Assembly: GCF_000430745.1 (NCBI RefSeq)
Contig: NZ_AUMP01000002.1
Coordinates: 310,001-374,000, forward strand
Reading direction: 5' to 3'
Length of the DNA: 64,000 nucleotides
DNA from: Fictibacillus gelatini DSM 15865
GTDB taxonomy: Bacteria; Bacillota; Bacilli; Bacillales; Fictibacillaceae
Shown here: positions 46,254 through 55,036 of the stretch, in pieces
Numbering within the stretch: position 1 is the first letter of the stretch
How the letters are laid out: the number at the start of each line of letters is the position of its first letter
Notes under the pieces: generated by a model
Told to the model about the DNA's origin: nothing
What the model saw: only the letters and a program-made list of their open reading frames with translations
The model's database searches: none
Made by a program: the position numbers and the translations under genes

Positions 46254-47033
46254 CTATAAATGCATGGATAAATACGTCACAAAATAACGAAAAACGTCAT
46301 CGCGCTCCGGCTCATTTAACACTTCATGATATAGCTTTGGATATTCTTTATACGCCTTTTCTGTTAACTCTAACCGATTAAACCATCCGCGCACTTCGTA
46401 TTTATTGACAATGCGATCTTCTCCCGCCTGCATGATTAAAAGCGGAACATCCGGGAAACGCTTCACCGTTTCATTGGCGATTTTCATTGCTTGAACTAAC
46501 TCTCTATACCATCTAACCGATACTTTTTTTACAAGTAGCGTATCTTCCGCGTCCCTTAACCTTACTTCTTCATTTCTCGTTGCACTTTCAGGCTCAATAT
46601 TGGCTGCAAACCGTACGGACGGAGCAATTTTATTAAGCACTCTCGATAATGCTTCCTTCCCTTTGGATGGCGGATTGACAAGTCCAAGACATGGAGAAGA
46701 TAGAACGACGGCATTGACTGTAAACCTTTTTTCTGTAATCGCACGGATCGTTGCAAGACCCCCGAGACTATGTCCAAAAAGGAAAACTGGCAATTGGTAT
46801 TTATTAGCTTCAAGCATCCACTGTTCAATCGTCTCTATATATTCATCAAATGAATCAATATGCCCTCTCCTTCTTGTTGTCGTGCCCTGGCCGGGCAAAT
46901 CGCCCATAATGCAATGAAACCCTGACTCATTCAACTTTCTTATAACCCATTCATAGCGGCCGTGATACTCTCCAGCACCATGAACAATCACAACGACTCC
47001 TTTCGCTTGTTCTTTTGATTCCCATCGCCACAT
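46254..47033 (-). CDS. ytpA: Alpha/beta-hydrolase, lysophospholipase YtpA
   Basis: 259 aa, the same length as B. subtilis YtpA, a phospholipase that makes the lysophospholipid bacilysocin. Serine nucleophile in FGHSLGGLAT, oxyanion block VIVHGAGEYHGRY, Asp in QAGEDRIV and the final His in LYHEVLNEP. Preceded by GGGGGT. Co-directional with ytpB, 37 bp apart, so one transcript is likely. No signal peptide. Confidence 0.92.
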   Translation of the reverse strand: MWRWESKEQAKGVVVIVHGAGEYHGRYEWVIRKLNESGFHCIMGDLPGQGTTTRRRGHIDSFDEYIETIEQWMLEANKYQLPVFLFGHSLGGLATIRAITEKRFTVNAVVLSSPCLGLVNPPSKGKEALSRVLNKIAPSVRFAANIEPESATRNEEVRLRDAEDTLLVKKVSVRWYRELVQAMKIANETVKRFPDVPLLIMQAGEDRIVNKYEVRGWFNRLELTEKAYKEYPKLYHEVLNEPERDDVFRYFVTYLSMHL

Positions 47034-47111
47034 ATTCTTTACCCCCTTCTGTTATATTTTTCACTTTGGTAAACTAATATAAGAGTCAAAAAAAATTGAG
47101 GATGTGAGACG

Positions 47112-47630
47112 ATGATTTACCCTTTTCATGATAAAAATCCTGTTATTAGTAAAACCGCTTTTATTGCTGATTATGTAACAATTACAGGCGATGTCACCAT
47201 TGGCGACTATAGCTCGATCTGGTTCAATACTGTCATTCGCGGGGATGTGGCCCCGACCATTATTGGAAATGGCGTCAACGTCCAGGACAATTCCGTTCTT
47301 CACCAGAGCCCGAACAATCCGCTTATTCTCGAGGACGGTGTGACGGTTGGACATAGTGTTATATTACATAGCTGCATGATCAGACAAAACGCCTTAATTG
47401 GCATGGGTTCACTCATTTTGGATGGCGCTGAAATCGGTGAAGGTGCCTTTATTGGAGCGGGGAGCCTTGTTTCTCAAGGAAAGAAAATCCCGCCCAATAC
47501 ATTGGCCTTCGGACGCCCGGCAAAAGTTATTCGTGAATTAACCTCGGAAGACATACAGGATATGAACCGAATTCGCCGTGAATACAAGGAAAAAGGTCAA
47601 TATTATAAATCATTGCAATCTAAGCGTTAA
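47112..47630 (+). CDS. ytoA: Gamma-carbonic-anhydrase-like protein YtoA
   Basis: 172 aa; left-handed beta-helix of hexapeptide repeats (ADYVTITGDVTIGDYSSI, and so on). Zinc histidines are in DNSVLHQ and GHSVILHSC. Bacterial YtoA/YrdA proteins of this type are usually of unknown substrate despite the fold. Its 3' end overlaps the convergent VOC gene by 11 bp. GGATGTGAG precedes the ATG. Confidence 0.9.
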   Translation: MIYPFHDKNPVISKTAFIADYVTITGDVTIGDYSSIWFNTVIRGDVAPTIIGNGVNVQDNSVLHQSPNNPLILEDGVTVGHSVILHSCMIRQNALIGMGSLILDGAEIGEGAFIGAGSLVSQGKKIPPNTLAFGRPAKVIRELTSEDIQDMNRIRREYKEKGQYYKSLQSKR

Positions 47631-47991
47631 ACTCAATTTGATTGCCGTCAGGATCACAAACAAACACTTGATGCCATCCTGTCTGGCTGTTCGTTTTATT
47701 TAAATAAGGAATTTGATGATGATCAAGAATTTTCAATAACTTATCCATATCCTTCACCCGTATGGCAAAATGGCCATCCCGGCTGTCCAGGTCCGTCGTC
47801 CCCCTTCGCGCTTTTCCTTTTGGATGAACAATTAAATGCAATTGTGTGTTGCCAAAATCATACCAAACACCCGGAAAGTCGAATTGGGGACGTTCCTTGC
47901 TTTGCTTGAATCCAAGTATACCTTCATAAAAATACAATGCCTTTTTCAAGTCGGTAACAAGCAATGACACATGATGAATTCCTTCGTACAT
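47620..47991 (-). CDS. VOC-family (glyoxalase/dioxygenase-fold) protein
   Basis: 123 aa with the two-repeat beta-alpha-beta-beta-beta fold: IHHVSLLVTDLKKALYFYEGILGF opens it, DGHFAIRVKDMDKLLKIL is the second repeat, and CDPDGNQIEF ends it. His/Glu metal residues are in HHVSL, QLHLIV and QIEF. The substrate is unknown. Start at ATG 47991 after AAGGAGTGG; the GTG 9 bp upstream is too close to the site. 3' end overlaps ytoA by 11 bp. Confidence 0.85.
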   Translation of the reverse strand: MYEGIHHVSLLVTDLKKALYFYEGILGFKQSKERPQFDFPGVWYDFGNTQLHLIVHPKGKARRGTTDLDSRDGHFAIRVKDMDKLLKILDHHQIPYLNKTNSQTGWHQVFVCDPDGNQIEFNA

Positions 47992-48098
47992 TCCATCCAC
48001 TCCTTATTTTCCAACCCTGGTAATCACTTATTTTACCATACTTCCATATAAATGATTGAATTTTTACCTTCTCAATAATCTTTTGTTAGCGATTTTTT

Positions 48099-48126
48099 GT
48101 CATGTTGGAAAAGTCCTTCCTAATAG
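48099..48126 (+). promoter_or_regulatory. Candidate sigma-E promoter of cotJABC
   Basis: GTCATGTT (48099-48106) is close to the sigma-E -35 region. A 12-13-bp spacer leads to CCTAATAG, a poor match to CATACAAT. The operon is a sigma-E target in B. subtilis. Confidence 0.4.
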
Positions 48127-48165
48127 AAATAATAGAGAGTGTAAAACAGGAGGTGCAAGCCAGGC

Positions 48166-48384
48166 ATGAACACTAAAGGAACAAAAACGTACATTCCCTA
48201 TCATAGTCCGTATGATCCGTGTGATCCGATCGGAAAAAAGTATTATTCTACCCCGCCAAACCTTTATATGGGGTTTCAGCCTTATAATCTTGAACAATTC
48301 TCCCCGAAAGAAGCATTAAAAAAAGGAACGTTATGGCCCGCCTTTTATGATTATTATGAAAATCCTTATGAAAGAAAATCGTAA
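48166..48384 (+). CDS. cotJA: Spore-coat associated protein CotJA
   Basis: 72 aa, Pro/Tyr-rich (YIPYHSPYDPCDP, PPNLYMGFQPYNLEQF, YDYYENPY), the CotJA pattern. Made in the mother cell and needed for assembly of the CotJ polypeptides in the coat. AGGAGGTG precedes the ATG. First gene of cotJABC. Confidence 0.92.
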   Translation: MNTKGTKTYIPYHSPYDPCDPIGKKYYSTPPNLYMGFQPYNLEQFSPKEALKKGTLWPAFYDYYENPYERKS

Positions 48385-48398
48385 AGGGGTGAGATGAC

Positions 48399-48659
48399 AT
48401 GGCCCAATTACCTGCAGAATTTTATCAATTGATGGAAGAACTGCAAGCCGTTGATTTTGTATTAGTGGAATTAACTCTTTATCTTGATACACACCCTGAA
48501 GATACAAACTCCATTCATCAATTTAATCAATTTGCACAAACGAGAAAAAAGCTGAAACGCGCAATTGAATCGAAATACGGCCCGCTTCAACAGTTTGGCA
48601 ACAGCTATGCCGGTGCCCCGTGGAACTGGGACAGCCCACCATGGCCGTGGCAACTTTAA
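48399..48659 (+). CDS. cotJB: Spore-coat protein CotJB
   Basis: 86 aa: YQLMEELQAVDFVLVELTLYLDTHP is the CotJB signature, and the C-terminus is Trp/Pro-rich (APWNWDSPPWPWQL). AAAGGGGTGAG precedes the ATG, 14 bp after cotJA. Confidence 0.92.
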   Translation: MAQLPAEFYQLMEELQAVDFVLVELTLYLDTHPEDTNSIHQFNQFAQTRKKLKRAIESKYGPLQQFGNSYAGAPWNWDSPPWPWQL

Positions 48660-48693
48660 CTTCTGATTCAACAACAAGGGGGGCTAGTTTTCA

Positions 48694-49263
48694 ATGTGGA
48701 TTTATGAAAAAAAACTTCAATATCCCGTTAGAGTAAGTACGTGCAACCCGAAGCTGGCAAAATTTTTAATTGAGCAATATGGAGGGGCTGATGGAGAGCT
48801 GGCCGCTGCATTGCGGTATTTAAACCAGCGTTACAGCATTCCGGATAAAGTTATTGGATTATTAACGGATATCGGTACAGAGGAATTCGCCCATCTCGAA
48901 ATGATCGCGACAATGGTTTATAAATTAACGAAAGATGCAACGCCACAGCAACTTCGTGACGCCGGCCTTGAAGGCCATTATGCAGATCATGACAGTGCGC
49001 TTCATTATCATAATGCAGCTGGAATACCGTGGACAGCCACTTACATTCAGGCAAAGGGCGACCCGATAGCCGATCTTTACGAAGATATCGCGGCAGAGGA
49101 AAAAGCTCGGGCAACGTATCAATGGTTGATCAACATGTCAGATGATCCGGATTTAAATGACGGGCTTCGCTTTTTAAGGGAAAGAGAAATCGTTCATTCC
49201 CAGCGTTTCCGGGAAGCCGTGGAAATTTTAAAAGAAGAGCGCGATCGGAAGGTCTTTTTCTAA
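48694..49263 (+). CDS. cotJC: CotJC manganese-catalase-like coat protein
   Basis: 189 aa; ferritin-like fold of the Mn-catalase family. Acidic and His ligands lie in GADGELAAALRYLNQRY (Glu), TEEFAHLEM (Glu/His), DIAAEEKARATYQWL (Glu) and EREIVHSQRF (Glu/His). It probably removes peroxide at the developing coat. AAGGGGGG precedes the ATG. Last gene of the operon. Confidence 0.94.
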   Translation: MWIYEKKLQYPVRVSTCNPKLAKFLIEQYGGADGELAAALRYLNQRYSIPDKVIGLLTDIGTEEFAHLEMIATMVYKLTKDATPQQLRDAGLEGHYADHDSALHYHNAAGIPWTATYIQAKGDPIADLYEDIAAEEKARATYQWLINMSDDPDLNDGLRFLREREIVHSQRFREAVEILKEERDRKVFF

Positions 49264-49284
49264 ACCGCCAATTAGGCGGTTTTT
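49262..49284 (+). terminator. cotJABC terminator
   Basis: AAACCGCC/GGCGGTTT stem followed by TTTTT. Confidence 0.88.
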
Positions 49285-49292
49285 TTAAAATA

Positions 49293-49325
49293 AAAACCAT
49301 GGCTTTTTATAAAAGCCATGGTTTT
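49293..49325 (-). terminator. metK terminator
   Basis: A perfect 15-bp stem AAAACCATGGCTTTT / AAAAGCCATGGTTTT, followed leftward by TATTTTA. Confidence 0.88.
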
Positions 49326-49330
49326 AAACA

Positions 49331-50536
49331 TTAAATATTTGCCTGTTTCTTTAGTTCTTCCGCTTTATCTGTTTTTTCCCACGGAAGTTCAACATCCGTG
49401 CGGCCAAAGTGACCGTAAGCAGCCGTTTGCTTATAAATCGGACGGCGAAGGTCGAGCATTCTTATAATACCTGCCGGACGAAGGTCAAAATTGTTGCGCA
49501 CGAGTTCCACGAGAACTTCTTCGGACACTTTGCCAGTGCCAAATGTATCGACAGAAATGGATACCGGTTGCGCAACGCCGATCGCATAAGCAAGCTGAAC
49601 TTCAACTTTTTCAGCAAGGCCAGCTGCAACAATATTTTTTGCTACATAGCGGGCCGCATAAGCAGCAGAACGGTCCACTTTTGTAGGATCCTTACCGGAA
49701 AATGCACCGCCGCCATGGCGAGCATAACCGCCATACGTATCAACAATAATTTTACGCCCAGTAAGCCCTGCATCCCCTTGAGGTCCGCCGATTACAAAGC
49801 GGCCAGTCGGATTGATGAAATATTTTGTTTTCTCATCAATTAACTCCTCTGGAACGACAGGTTTAATAACCTTCTCTTTCATATCCGCTTGAATTTGCTC
49901 TAAGCTAATCTCTGGATGATGCTGGGTTGAAATGACAATCGTATCAATACGAACCGGCTTTCCATTTTCATCATACTCAACTGTTACTTGTGTTTTTCCA
50001 TCCGGACGCAAATAAGGCACTTCTTCCGATTTACGCACTTCAGCTAATCGGCGGGATAAACGGTGAGATAAAGAAATGGGAAGCGGCATTAATTCAGCTG
50101 TTTCGTTGCACGCGAATCCGAACATTAACCCCTGGTCACCTGCTCCGATGGCTTCAATCTCTGCATCCGTCATTGAACCTTCACGTGCTTCAAGGGCCTT
50201 GTCAACACCCATTGCTATATCCGCTGATTGTTCATCAATGGATGTAAGAACCGCGCACGTTTCAGAGTCAAAACCATACTTTGCACGATCATATCCGATT
50301 GCCTTAATTGTCTCACGGACAACCTTTGGAATATCGACATACGTAGATGTCGTAATTTCCCCGGCAACTAATACCAACCCGGTTGTTACAGACGTTTCGC
50401 AAGCTACGCGGGCATTCGGATCATTTGCTAAAATTTCATCTAAGATCGCATCGGAAATTTGATCGCAAATTTTATCCGGATGTCCTTCTGTTACAGATTC
50501 TGAAGTAAAAAGACGACGACTTACCTTTTTTGACAA
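49331..50536 (-). CDS. metK: S-adenosylmethionine synthetase
   Basis: 401 aa; makes SAM from methionine and ATP. Signatures: [33 protein letters not shown]-like ([12 protein letters not shown]), [25 protein letters not shown] and HFGR. TTG 50536 is chosen: GAAGGAGG lies 7 bp before it and the product begins [13 protein letters not shown], as in B. subtilis; the ATG 48 bp upstream encodes a non-family peptide that includes the ribosome site. Confidence 0.96.
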   Translation of the reverse strand: MSKKVSRRLFTSESVTEGHPDKICDQISDAILDEILANDPNARVACETSVTTGLVLVAGEITTSTYVDIPKVVRETIKAIGYDRAKYGFDSETCAVLTSIDEQSADIAMGVDKALEAREGSMTDAEIEAIGAGDQGLMFGFACNETAELMPLPISLSHRLSRRLAEVRKSEEVPYLRPDGKTQVTVEYDENGKPVRIDTIVISTQHHPEISLEQIQADMKEKVIKPVVPEELIDEKTKYFINPTGRFVIGGPQGDAGLTGRKIIVDTYGGYARHGGGAFSGKDPTKVDRSAAYAARYVAKNIVAAGLAEKVEVQLAYAIGVAQPVSISVDTFGTGKVSEEVLVELVRNNFDLRPAGIIRMLDLRRPIYKQTAAYGHFGRTDVELPWEKTDKAEELKKQANI

Positions 50537-50621
50537 TTGAGGATCCTCCTTCTCCGAAAAGGGAATATAAGATACGGTACTCATTCCTATATATCAACAG
50601 TTTAAAACGTTCTAATGGACA

Positions 50622-50816
50622 TAAAAAAAGCCTTTTCCATTACAAAACCACTTGAGGAAAAGGTCCATTCTTTAAAGCCTTCAACCTCTTATTTTCCAAG
50701 GTAAAGTTACCTTGCAGGTTAGCACCTTTTCACCTTCGAAGTAATCTCCTTCGTTTTTAGTGTCGGTTGCTGGGTTTCATAGGGCCTGTCCCTCCACCTA
50801 CTCGGAATAAGAGTAG
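50622..50816 (-). promoter_or_regulatory. SAM-I (S-box) riboswitch upstream of metK
   Basis: Leftward from 50814: CTCTTATTCCGAG, then AGGTGGAGGGAC, GGCCCTATGAAACCC, GCAACC and AGGTGCTAA, the S-box core order. It is closed by CTTATT at about 50686. The expression-platform terminator is CCTTTTCC/GGAAAAGG (50631-50638 with 50656-50663) with a T-run. SAM would stop transcription of metK. Confidence 0.95.
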
Positions 50817-50829
50817 CCGTTCCCGAATT

Positions 50830-50858
50830 ATAATAGCGTAGTTATATAGTGATGTCAA
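50830..50858 (-). promoter_or_regulatory. metK promoter
   Basis: Leftward: -35 TTGACA (50853-50858), exactly 17 bp, -10 TATTAT (50830-50835). It sits directly before the riboswitch. Confidence 0.82.
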
Positions 50859-51020
50859 CCTAAACATGAATAGCATTTGCATCACAAGCGAAAATTATTT
50901 TTATATGCTTGTATTTAATTTTTACTTATTATATATGTCTCTACTCATTCACCATTTCGCCATAAATCATGAACCTTTTTTTAAAAATCACAATAAAATA
51001 GTATACATCATTTGTTTTAA

Positions 51021-51031
51021 TGTGTTATACT
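51021..51031 (+). promoter_or_regulatory. CcpN-like operator over the pckA -10 box
   Basis: TGTGTTATACT fits the CcpN motif TRTGHYATAYW (as I recall it) at every position, and its TATACT is the likely -10 of pckA. The -35 is weak. B. subtilis pckA is repressed by CcpN. No CcpN gene is visible in this window. Confidence 0.55.
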
Positions 51032-51087
51032 AATTCCAACTTAAACAAGTCATTAAAAAACTCTCTTAAAAGGATGGTTTTGCGTTC

Positions 51088-52671
51088 ATGAATACCGTTG
51101 AATTCACAACTACATTAAATGATATCTTAAATAGTTCAAAAACATATCATAATCTGCCTGTTCCTATCTTAGTTGAAAAGGCGTTGCTGCGCAATGAAGG
51201 AAAGCTTTCTTCCACTGGTGCATTTCAGGCTGTTACCGGGAAATACACTGGCCGCTCACCGAAAGATAAATTTATTGTAGAGGATGAAAGCGTCAAAGAC
51301 AAGATTGACTGGGGAGATGTCAACCAGCCGATTGCCCCGGAAAAATTTGATCTATTATATAAGAAAGTCCTTCAGTACTTAAGTGAAAAAGAAGAACTGT
51401 TTCACTTTAAAGGTTTTGCCGGTGCGGATCATGCATACCGTTTACCGATTCAAGTCATCAACGAATATGCATGGCATAATTTATTTGCCCATCAATTGTT
51501 CGTCCGTCCAAACGAAAAAGAAGTAAATGAATTAGAGCCGGAATTTACAATCGTTTCCGCTCCGGGGTTTCTTGCAGATCCAGAAGTTGATGGAACAAAT
51601 TCTGAAACATTTATTATTGTTTCTTTCGAAAAACGTGTCGTATTAATCGGCGGAACCGAGTACGCAGGAGAAATGAAAAAATCCATCTTTTCCGTGATGA
51701 ATTATTTGCTTCCTGAACAAGGAATCCTTTCAATGCACTGTTCTGCCAACGTTGGTCAAGAAGGAGACGTTGCCCTTTTCTTCGGATTATCCGGCACTGG
51801 AAAAACAACGCTTTCTGCTGACCCGAACCGCCGATTAATCGGTGATGATGAACACGGCTGGGCCAATACCGGTGTATTTAACATTGAAGGCGGCTGCTAT
51901 GCGAAGTGCATCAACTTGTCTCAAGAGAAAGAACCACAAATTTGGAATGCGATTCGCTTTGGAACGGTTCTTGAAAATGTCATTCTTGATCCTGAAACGA
52001 GAGTGGCTGACTATAACGACTCAACATTAACAGAAAATACGCGTGCGGCTTATCCGATTGATGCGATTGATAATATTATTCAACCGAGTGTAGCAGGCCA
52101 TCCAAATGCGATTATTTTCTTAACGGCTGATGCTTTTGGCGTATTGCCGCCAATCAGCAAATTAACAAAAGAACAGGCGATGTACCATTTCCTATCCGGA
52201 TACACAAGCAAGCTTGCAGGAACAGAACGCGGAATCACTTCCCCGCAGGCAACATTCTCAACTTGCTTTGGAGCTCCATTCTTGCCGCTTGAAGCCACTG
52301 TTTATGCGGAAATGCTCGGTGAAAAGATCGATCAGCATGACGTTGAAGTCTTTTTAGTGAACACTGGCTGGTCCGGCGGAGAATACGGTGTTGGAAAACG
52401 CATGAACTTAAACTATACGAGAGCGATGGTTCAAGCAGCATTAGAAGGCGAATTAAAATCGGTTGAAACAGCGATTGACCCTGTATTCGGCCTTCACGTT
52501 CCGCTTCGTTGCCCTGGCGTGCCTGACCAAGTCCTTCAACCGAAGAAAACGTGGGACAATCCTGAAGAATATGACAAGAAAGCAAGAGAACTTGCCAACA
52601 AATTCAAAGAAAACTTCAAGAAATTCCAAAATGTGTCCGCTGCTATTCAAAACGCCGGCCCATTAGTATAA
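51088..52671 (+). CDS. pckA: Phosphoenolpyruvate carboxykinase (ATP)
   Basis: 527 aa; oxaloacetate plus ATP to PEP, the entry step to gluconeogenesis. [11 protein letters not shown], the P-loop GLSGTGKTT (about residues 233-241) and the Mg site [15 protein letters not shown] are intact. The ATG lies 8 bp after AAAGGATGG. Monocistronic with a strong terminator. The CcpN-like site gives glucose repression independent of CcpA. Confidence 0.97.
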   Translation: MNTVEFTTTLNDILNSSKTYHNLPVPILVEKALLRNEGKLSSTGAFQAVTGKYTGRSPKDKFIVEDESVKDKIDWGDVNQPIAPEKFDLLYKKVLQYLSEKEELFHFKGFAGADHAYRLPIQVINEYAWHNLFAHQLFVRPNEKEVNELEPEFTIVSAPGFLADPEVDGTNSETFIIVSFEKRVVLIGGTEYAGEMKKSIFSVMNYLLPEQGILSMHCSANVGQEGDVALFFGLSGTGKTTLSADPNRRLIGDDEHGWANTGVFNIEGGCYAKCINLSQEKEPQIWNAIRFGTVLENVILDPETRVADYNDSTLTENTRAAYPIDAIDNIIQPSVAGHPNAIIFLTADAFGVLPPISKLTKEQAMYHFLSGYTSKLAGTERGITSPQATFSTCFGAPFLPLEATVYAEMLGEKIDQHDVEVFLVNTGWSGGEYGVGKRMNLNYTRAMVQAALEGELKSVETAIDPVFGLHVPLRCPGVPDQVLQPKKTWDNPEEYDKKARELANKFKENFKKFQNVSAAIQNAGPLV

Positions 52672-52677
52672 CACATT

Positions 52678-52711
52678 AAATGAAGCCCGTCCTTGACGGG
52701 CTTCATTTTTT
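52678..52711 (+). terminator. pckA terminator
   Basis: A perfect stem AAATGAAGCCCGTC / GACGGGCTTCATTT with a 3-nt loop, then T's. Confidence 0.92.
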
Positions 52712-52784
52712 TGAAGAAAAGCAGGTTGATTATCTCCTCCTTCTAGTTATTTATGTTACAATATGGAAAAGGAGTGAAAGGCTT

Positions 52785-53036
52785 ATGTCATCGGCTGTTG
52801 TTTTTTTGGGAAGCATTGCTTTATTTTACTTTTTAGTGATGATTCCCGTTCAATATTCCTACATTTCCGGCATAAAAGACAAGTTGAAAAGAACGAATCT
52901 TTCACAAGAACAATTATTTGAAAAAATGTCATTTGAAGAAGAACAACTTCACTTTTCTATTCAAGGCAATCCGTTCAATATACCTTCAACGATTGTAGCT
53001 AATCTCATATACAAATTACGTCATGGAAACAACTAA
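52785..53036 (+). CDS. Small membrane protein, DUF3949-like
   Basis: 83 aa. One N-terminal transmembrane helix (VVFLGSIALFYFLVMIPVQY, about residues 5-24) and a soluble C-terminal part with KMSFEEEQLHFSIQGNPFNIPS. That block resembles DUF3949; function unknown. ATG 52785 follows AAAGGAGTG by 9 bp. Terminator follows. Confidence 0.7.
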   Translation: MSSAVVFLGSIALFYFLVMIPVQYSYISGIKDKLKRTNLSQEQLFEKMSFEEEQLHFSIQGNPFNIPSTIVANLIYKLRHGNN

Positions 53037-53065
53037 AGCACGGAAAAAAACGTGCTCTTTTTTTA
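53037..53065 (+). terminator. Terminator after the small membrane protein gene
   Basis: AGCACG/CGTGCT stem (53037-53042 with 53051-53056) then CTTTTTTT. Confidence 0.85.
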
Positions 53066-53079
53066 TTTTAAAAAATTAC

Positions 53080-53132
53080 TTGTAAAACGACAACAGTGTC
53101 GATTATAATGAAAGCGACACTGTTGTCGTTTT
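53080..53132 (+). promoter_or_regulatory. Promoter and double TetR operator of the exporter operon
   Basis: -35 TTGTAA (53080-53085) and -10 TATAAT (53104-53109). Two 18-bp arms, 53084-53101 and 53115-53132, are perfect inverted copies (core ACGACAACAGTGTCG). Each arm is itself a partial palindrome, CGACA-N4-TGTCG. One arm fills the spacer and the other covers the start of transcription. Confidence 0.85.
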
Positions 53133-53154
53133 TTAATTTTCGGAGGTGATTCTC

Positions 53155-54423
53155 GTGAAAGAGAAAACGGAAACATTATTTCACATTAAGCCGTATCGCT
53201 ATTTGATTACCGGACAATTGGTTTCCAACCTGGGAGACTGGCTCAGTATTATGGCTGTTTTTACGGTAATGGGACTAAAGTGGCACGCCACACCCCTCGA
53301 AATGTCATTAACCATGCTAGCATTATGTTTGCCAAATGTTCTTTTCGGACCGATAACGGGCGTAATTGCGGATCGTTTTAATCGCAAACAGCTTATGATC
53401 ATAACTGATATTTTGCGTGGACTTGCCATTTCCGGCTTAATTTTCGCGACTGAAATTTGGCATGTGTACATGTTGTTATTAGCCCTCCAAACGTTTTCAT
53501 GCATATTTTTCCCTGCCAAAAATGGCATGTTGAAAGAAATTATACCTGATCAACATATGCAAGAAGCAGCATCTATTAGCTCGGTAATCGAAAGTGTCAC
53601 AAAAATCGCAGGTCCGATGATTAGTGGCTTTTTAATCGCCCTTGCCGGAGCCCAAGTTGTTTTTCTCATCGATGCGATCAGTTATTTTTTATCCGCTTCT
53701 CTATTACTAATGCTCCCACAAAGTAAAATTTTTAAGGAAAGAAAAACAGATGAAAAAAGAACTTTTTTTCAAGATCTTCAAGAAGGATTATGTTATGTAA
53801 AAAAAGTTCCGCTCATTCTGTTTGGTACGCTACTCTTGTTTATCTCGATGCTCATTCTTCAACTCGCTGATTCACAATTTGTCGTTTTGATCAGAGAATT
53901 AAAAGAAGCCTCGCCGAAACTTGTCGGTATATTTATTACAGCATCTGGTGTCGGATTTTTAGTTTCCGGTTTATTGTTAACGAAATTAAAAATAAATTCA
54001 ATTATTCGCGCTATGGCTTTCGGGGTCATCCTGCTTGGATTCGGTTACGGTTTGGACGGGTATTTTGCTTATTTACAAATAGCTAATCCGTATGTATGGG
54101 GGTCGATTATAACGTTTATCGCAGGCTTTGGAGCCGTATTTATTTTCGTCCCTTTCCAGGCCAGCATTCAGCGAAAGACACCTGTAACGATGACTGGCCG
54201 TGTCCAGGGTGTAATTAACAGCATTGTCAATTTTGCCGCGATCATCGGTCCCATAACAGGCGGTATTCTCGGTAATGTATTTGGTATTATCCCTGTTTTT
54301 ATCGCTTCCGGCTTTGGACTTCTTCTTATCGGTATGGTAGCTTTTATAATGAGAAGAAAGATGGAACGGAGCGATTTAAATGCCGAAAGTATCTCACCAG
54401 CACAAGGAACAACGACGGCTTGA
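53155..54423 (+). CDS. MFS efflux transporter
   Basis: 422 aa, 12 predicted transmembrane helices. ITGQLVSNLGDWLSIMA at the N-terminus and GVIADRFNRKQLMI (motif A) after TM2 resemble the NreB/MefA-like exporters that pump drugs, macrolides or metals. The substrate is unknown. GTG 53155 follows CGGAGG by 8 bp. It forms an operon with the TetR gene, which starts within its last 44 bp, and sits directly behind the double operator. Confidence 0.88.
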   Translation: MKEKTETLFHIKPYRYLITGQLVSNLGDWLSIMAVFTVMGLKWHATPLEMSLTMLALCLPNVLFGPITGVIADRFNRKQLMIITDILRGLAISGLIFATEIWHVYMLLLALQTFSCIFFPAKNGMLKEIIPDQHMQEAASISSVIESVTKIAGPMISGFLIALAGAQVVFLIDAISYFLSASLLLMLPQSKIFKERKTDEKRTFFQDLQEGLCYVKKVPLILFGTLLLFISMLILQLADSQFVVLIRELKEASPKLVGIFITASGVGFLVSGLLLTKLKINSIIRAMAFGVILLGFGYGLDGYFAYLQIANPYVWGSIITFIAGFGAVFIFVPFQASIQRKTPVTMTGRVQGVINSIVNFAAIIGPITGGILGNVFGIIPVFIASGFGLLLIGMVAFIMRRKMERSDLNAESISPAQGTTTA

Positions 54424-55021
54424 AATCATCACAGCGGGAAAGAAAGTGTTTATTCAAAAAGGCTATGAAGCTGCAACGATGCAAGATGTCATAGAAGAAG
54501 TAGGTTTAAGCCGCGGGGCGGTCTATTCCTATTTTTCCAATAAAGAAGATTTATTTCTTTCCGTCCTTGAAGTAATGGATCATCATAATTTTTTAGAATT
54601 GGAGCGGGATATTCAAAAAACTCCATCTGTTTGGACATTTTTTTTAAAGCTACTAAAAGGGTATCATTATGAAAGTAATGAAGAAGAACATCGTAGTATA
54701 GGCTGGGTTGCCGCTCAAAATGAATATTTTTACTCGGTTCGCCATATTCCTGAAAAACGGCAATTTATAAAAGAGCGTTATGAACAGTATGTAAAATTAT
54801 TTAGCAACTATATTGAAAAAGGTGTACAAAAAAAGGAGTTTCATCCGATATTTCCAAATGACACCATCGTCCGATATATGTTTACCTTTACGGATGGCAT
54901 GAATATGGCCGGTGTCTTTATAACTGCAGAAGATCATAAACGCGCCGAGCAAATCGAAGCACTTTTGTTAACGTTAAAATATATGCTCGGTATCCAGAAA
55001 GAAACGGATAAGCAAAAATAG
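54380..55021 (+). CDS. TetR-family transcriptional regulator
   Basis: 213 aa. N-terminal TetR helix-turn-helix (RLEIITAGKKVFIQKGYEAATMQDVIEEV then GLSRGAVYSYFSNKEDLF), then a helical ligand domain. It most likely represses its own operon through the palindromes at 53084-53132 and responds to the MFS substrate. Its start lies 44 bp inside the MFS gene, in another frame, with CGGAG before it. Confidence 0.93.
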   Translation: MPKVSHQHKEQRRLEIITAGKKVFIQKGYEAATMQDVIEEVGLSRGAVYSYFSNKEDLFLSVLEVMDHHNFLELERDIQKTPSVWTFFLKLLKGYHYESNEEEHRSIGWVAAQNEYFYSVRHIPEKRQFIKERYEQYVKLFSNYIEKGVQKKEFHPIFPNDTIVRYMFTFTDGMNMAGVFITAEDHKRAEQIEALLLTLKYMLGIQKETDKQK

Positions 55022-55036
55022 CGCTTATCCGTTTTC
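55004..55036. terminator. Bidirectional terminator between tetR and ytmA
   Basis: ACGGATAAGC/GCTTATCCGT stem (55004-55013 with 55023-55032), then TTTTCC. Overlaps the tetR stop. Confidence 0.8.

Noticed and set aside
47034-47111. Sigma-M promoter for ytpA-ytpB
   Set aside because: ytpAB is sigma-M-controlled in B. subtilis, but no TGAAAC...CGTC pair at proper spacing was found here.
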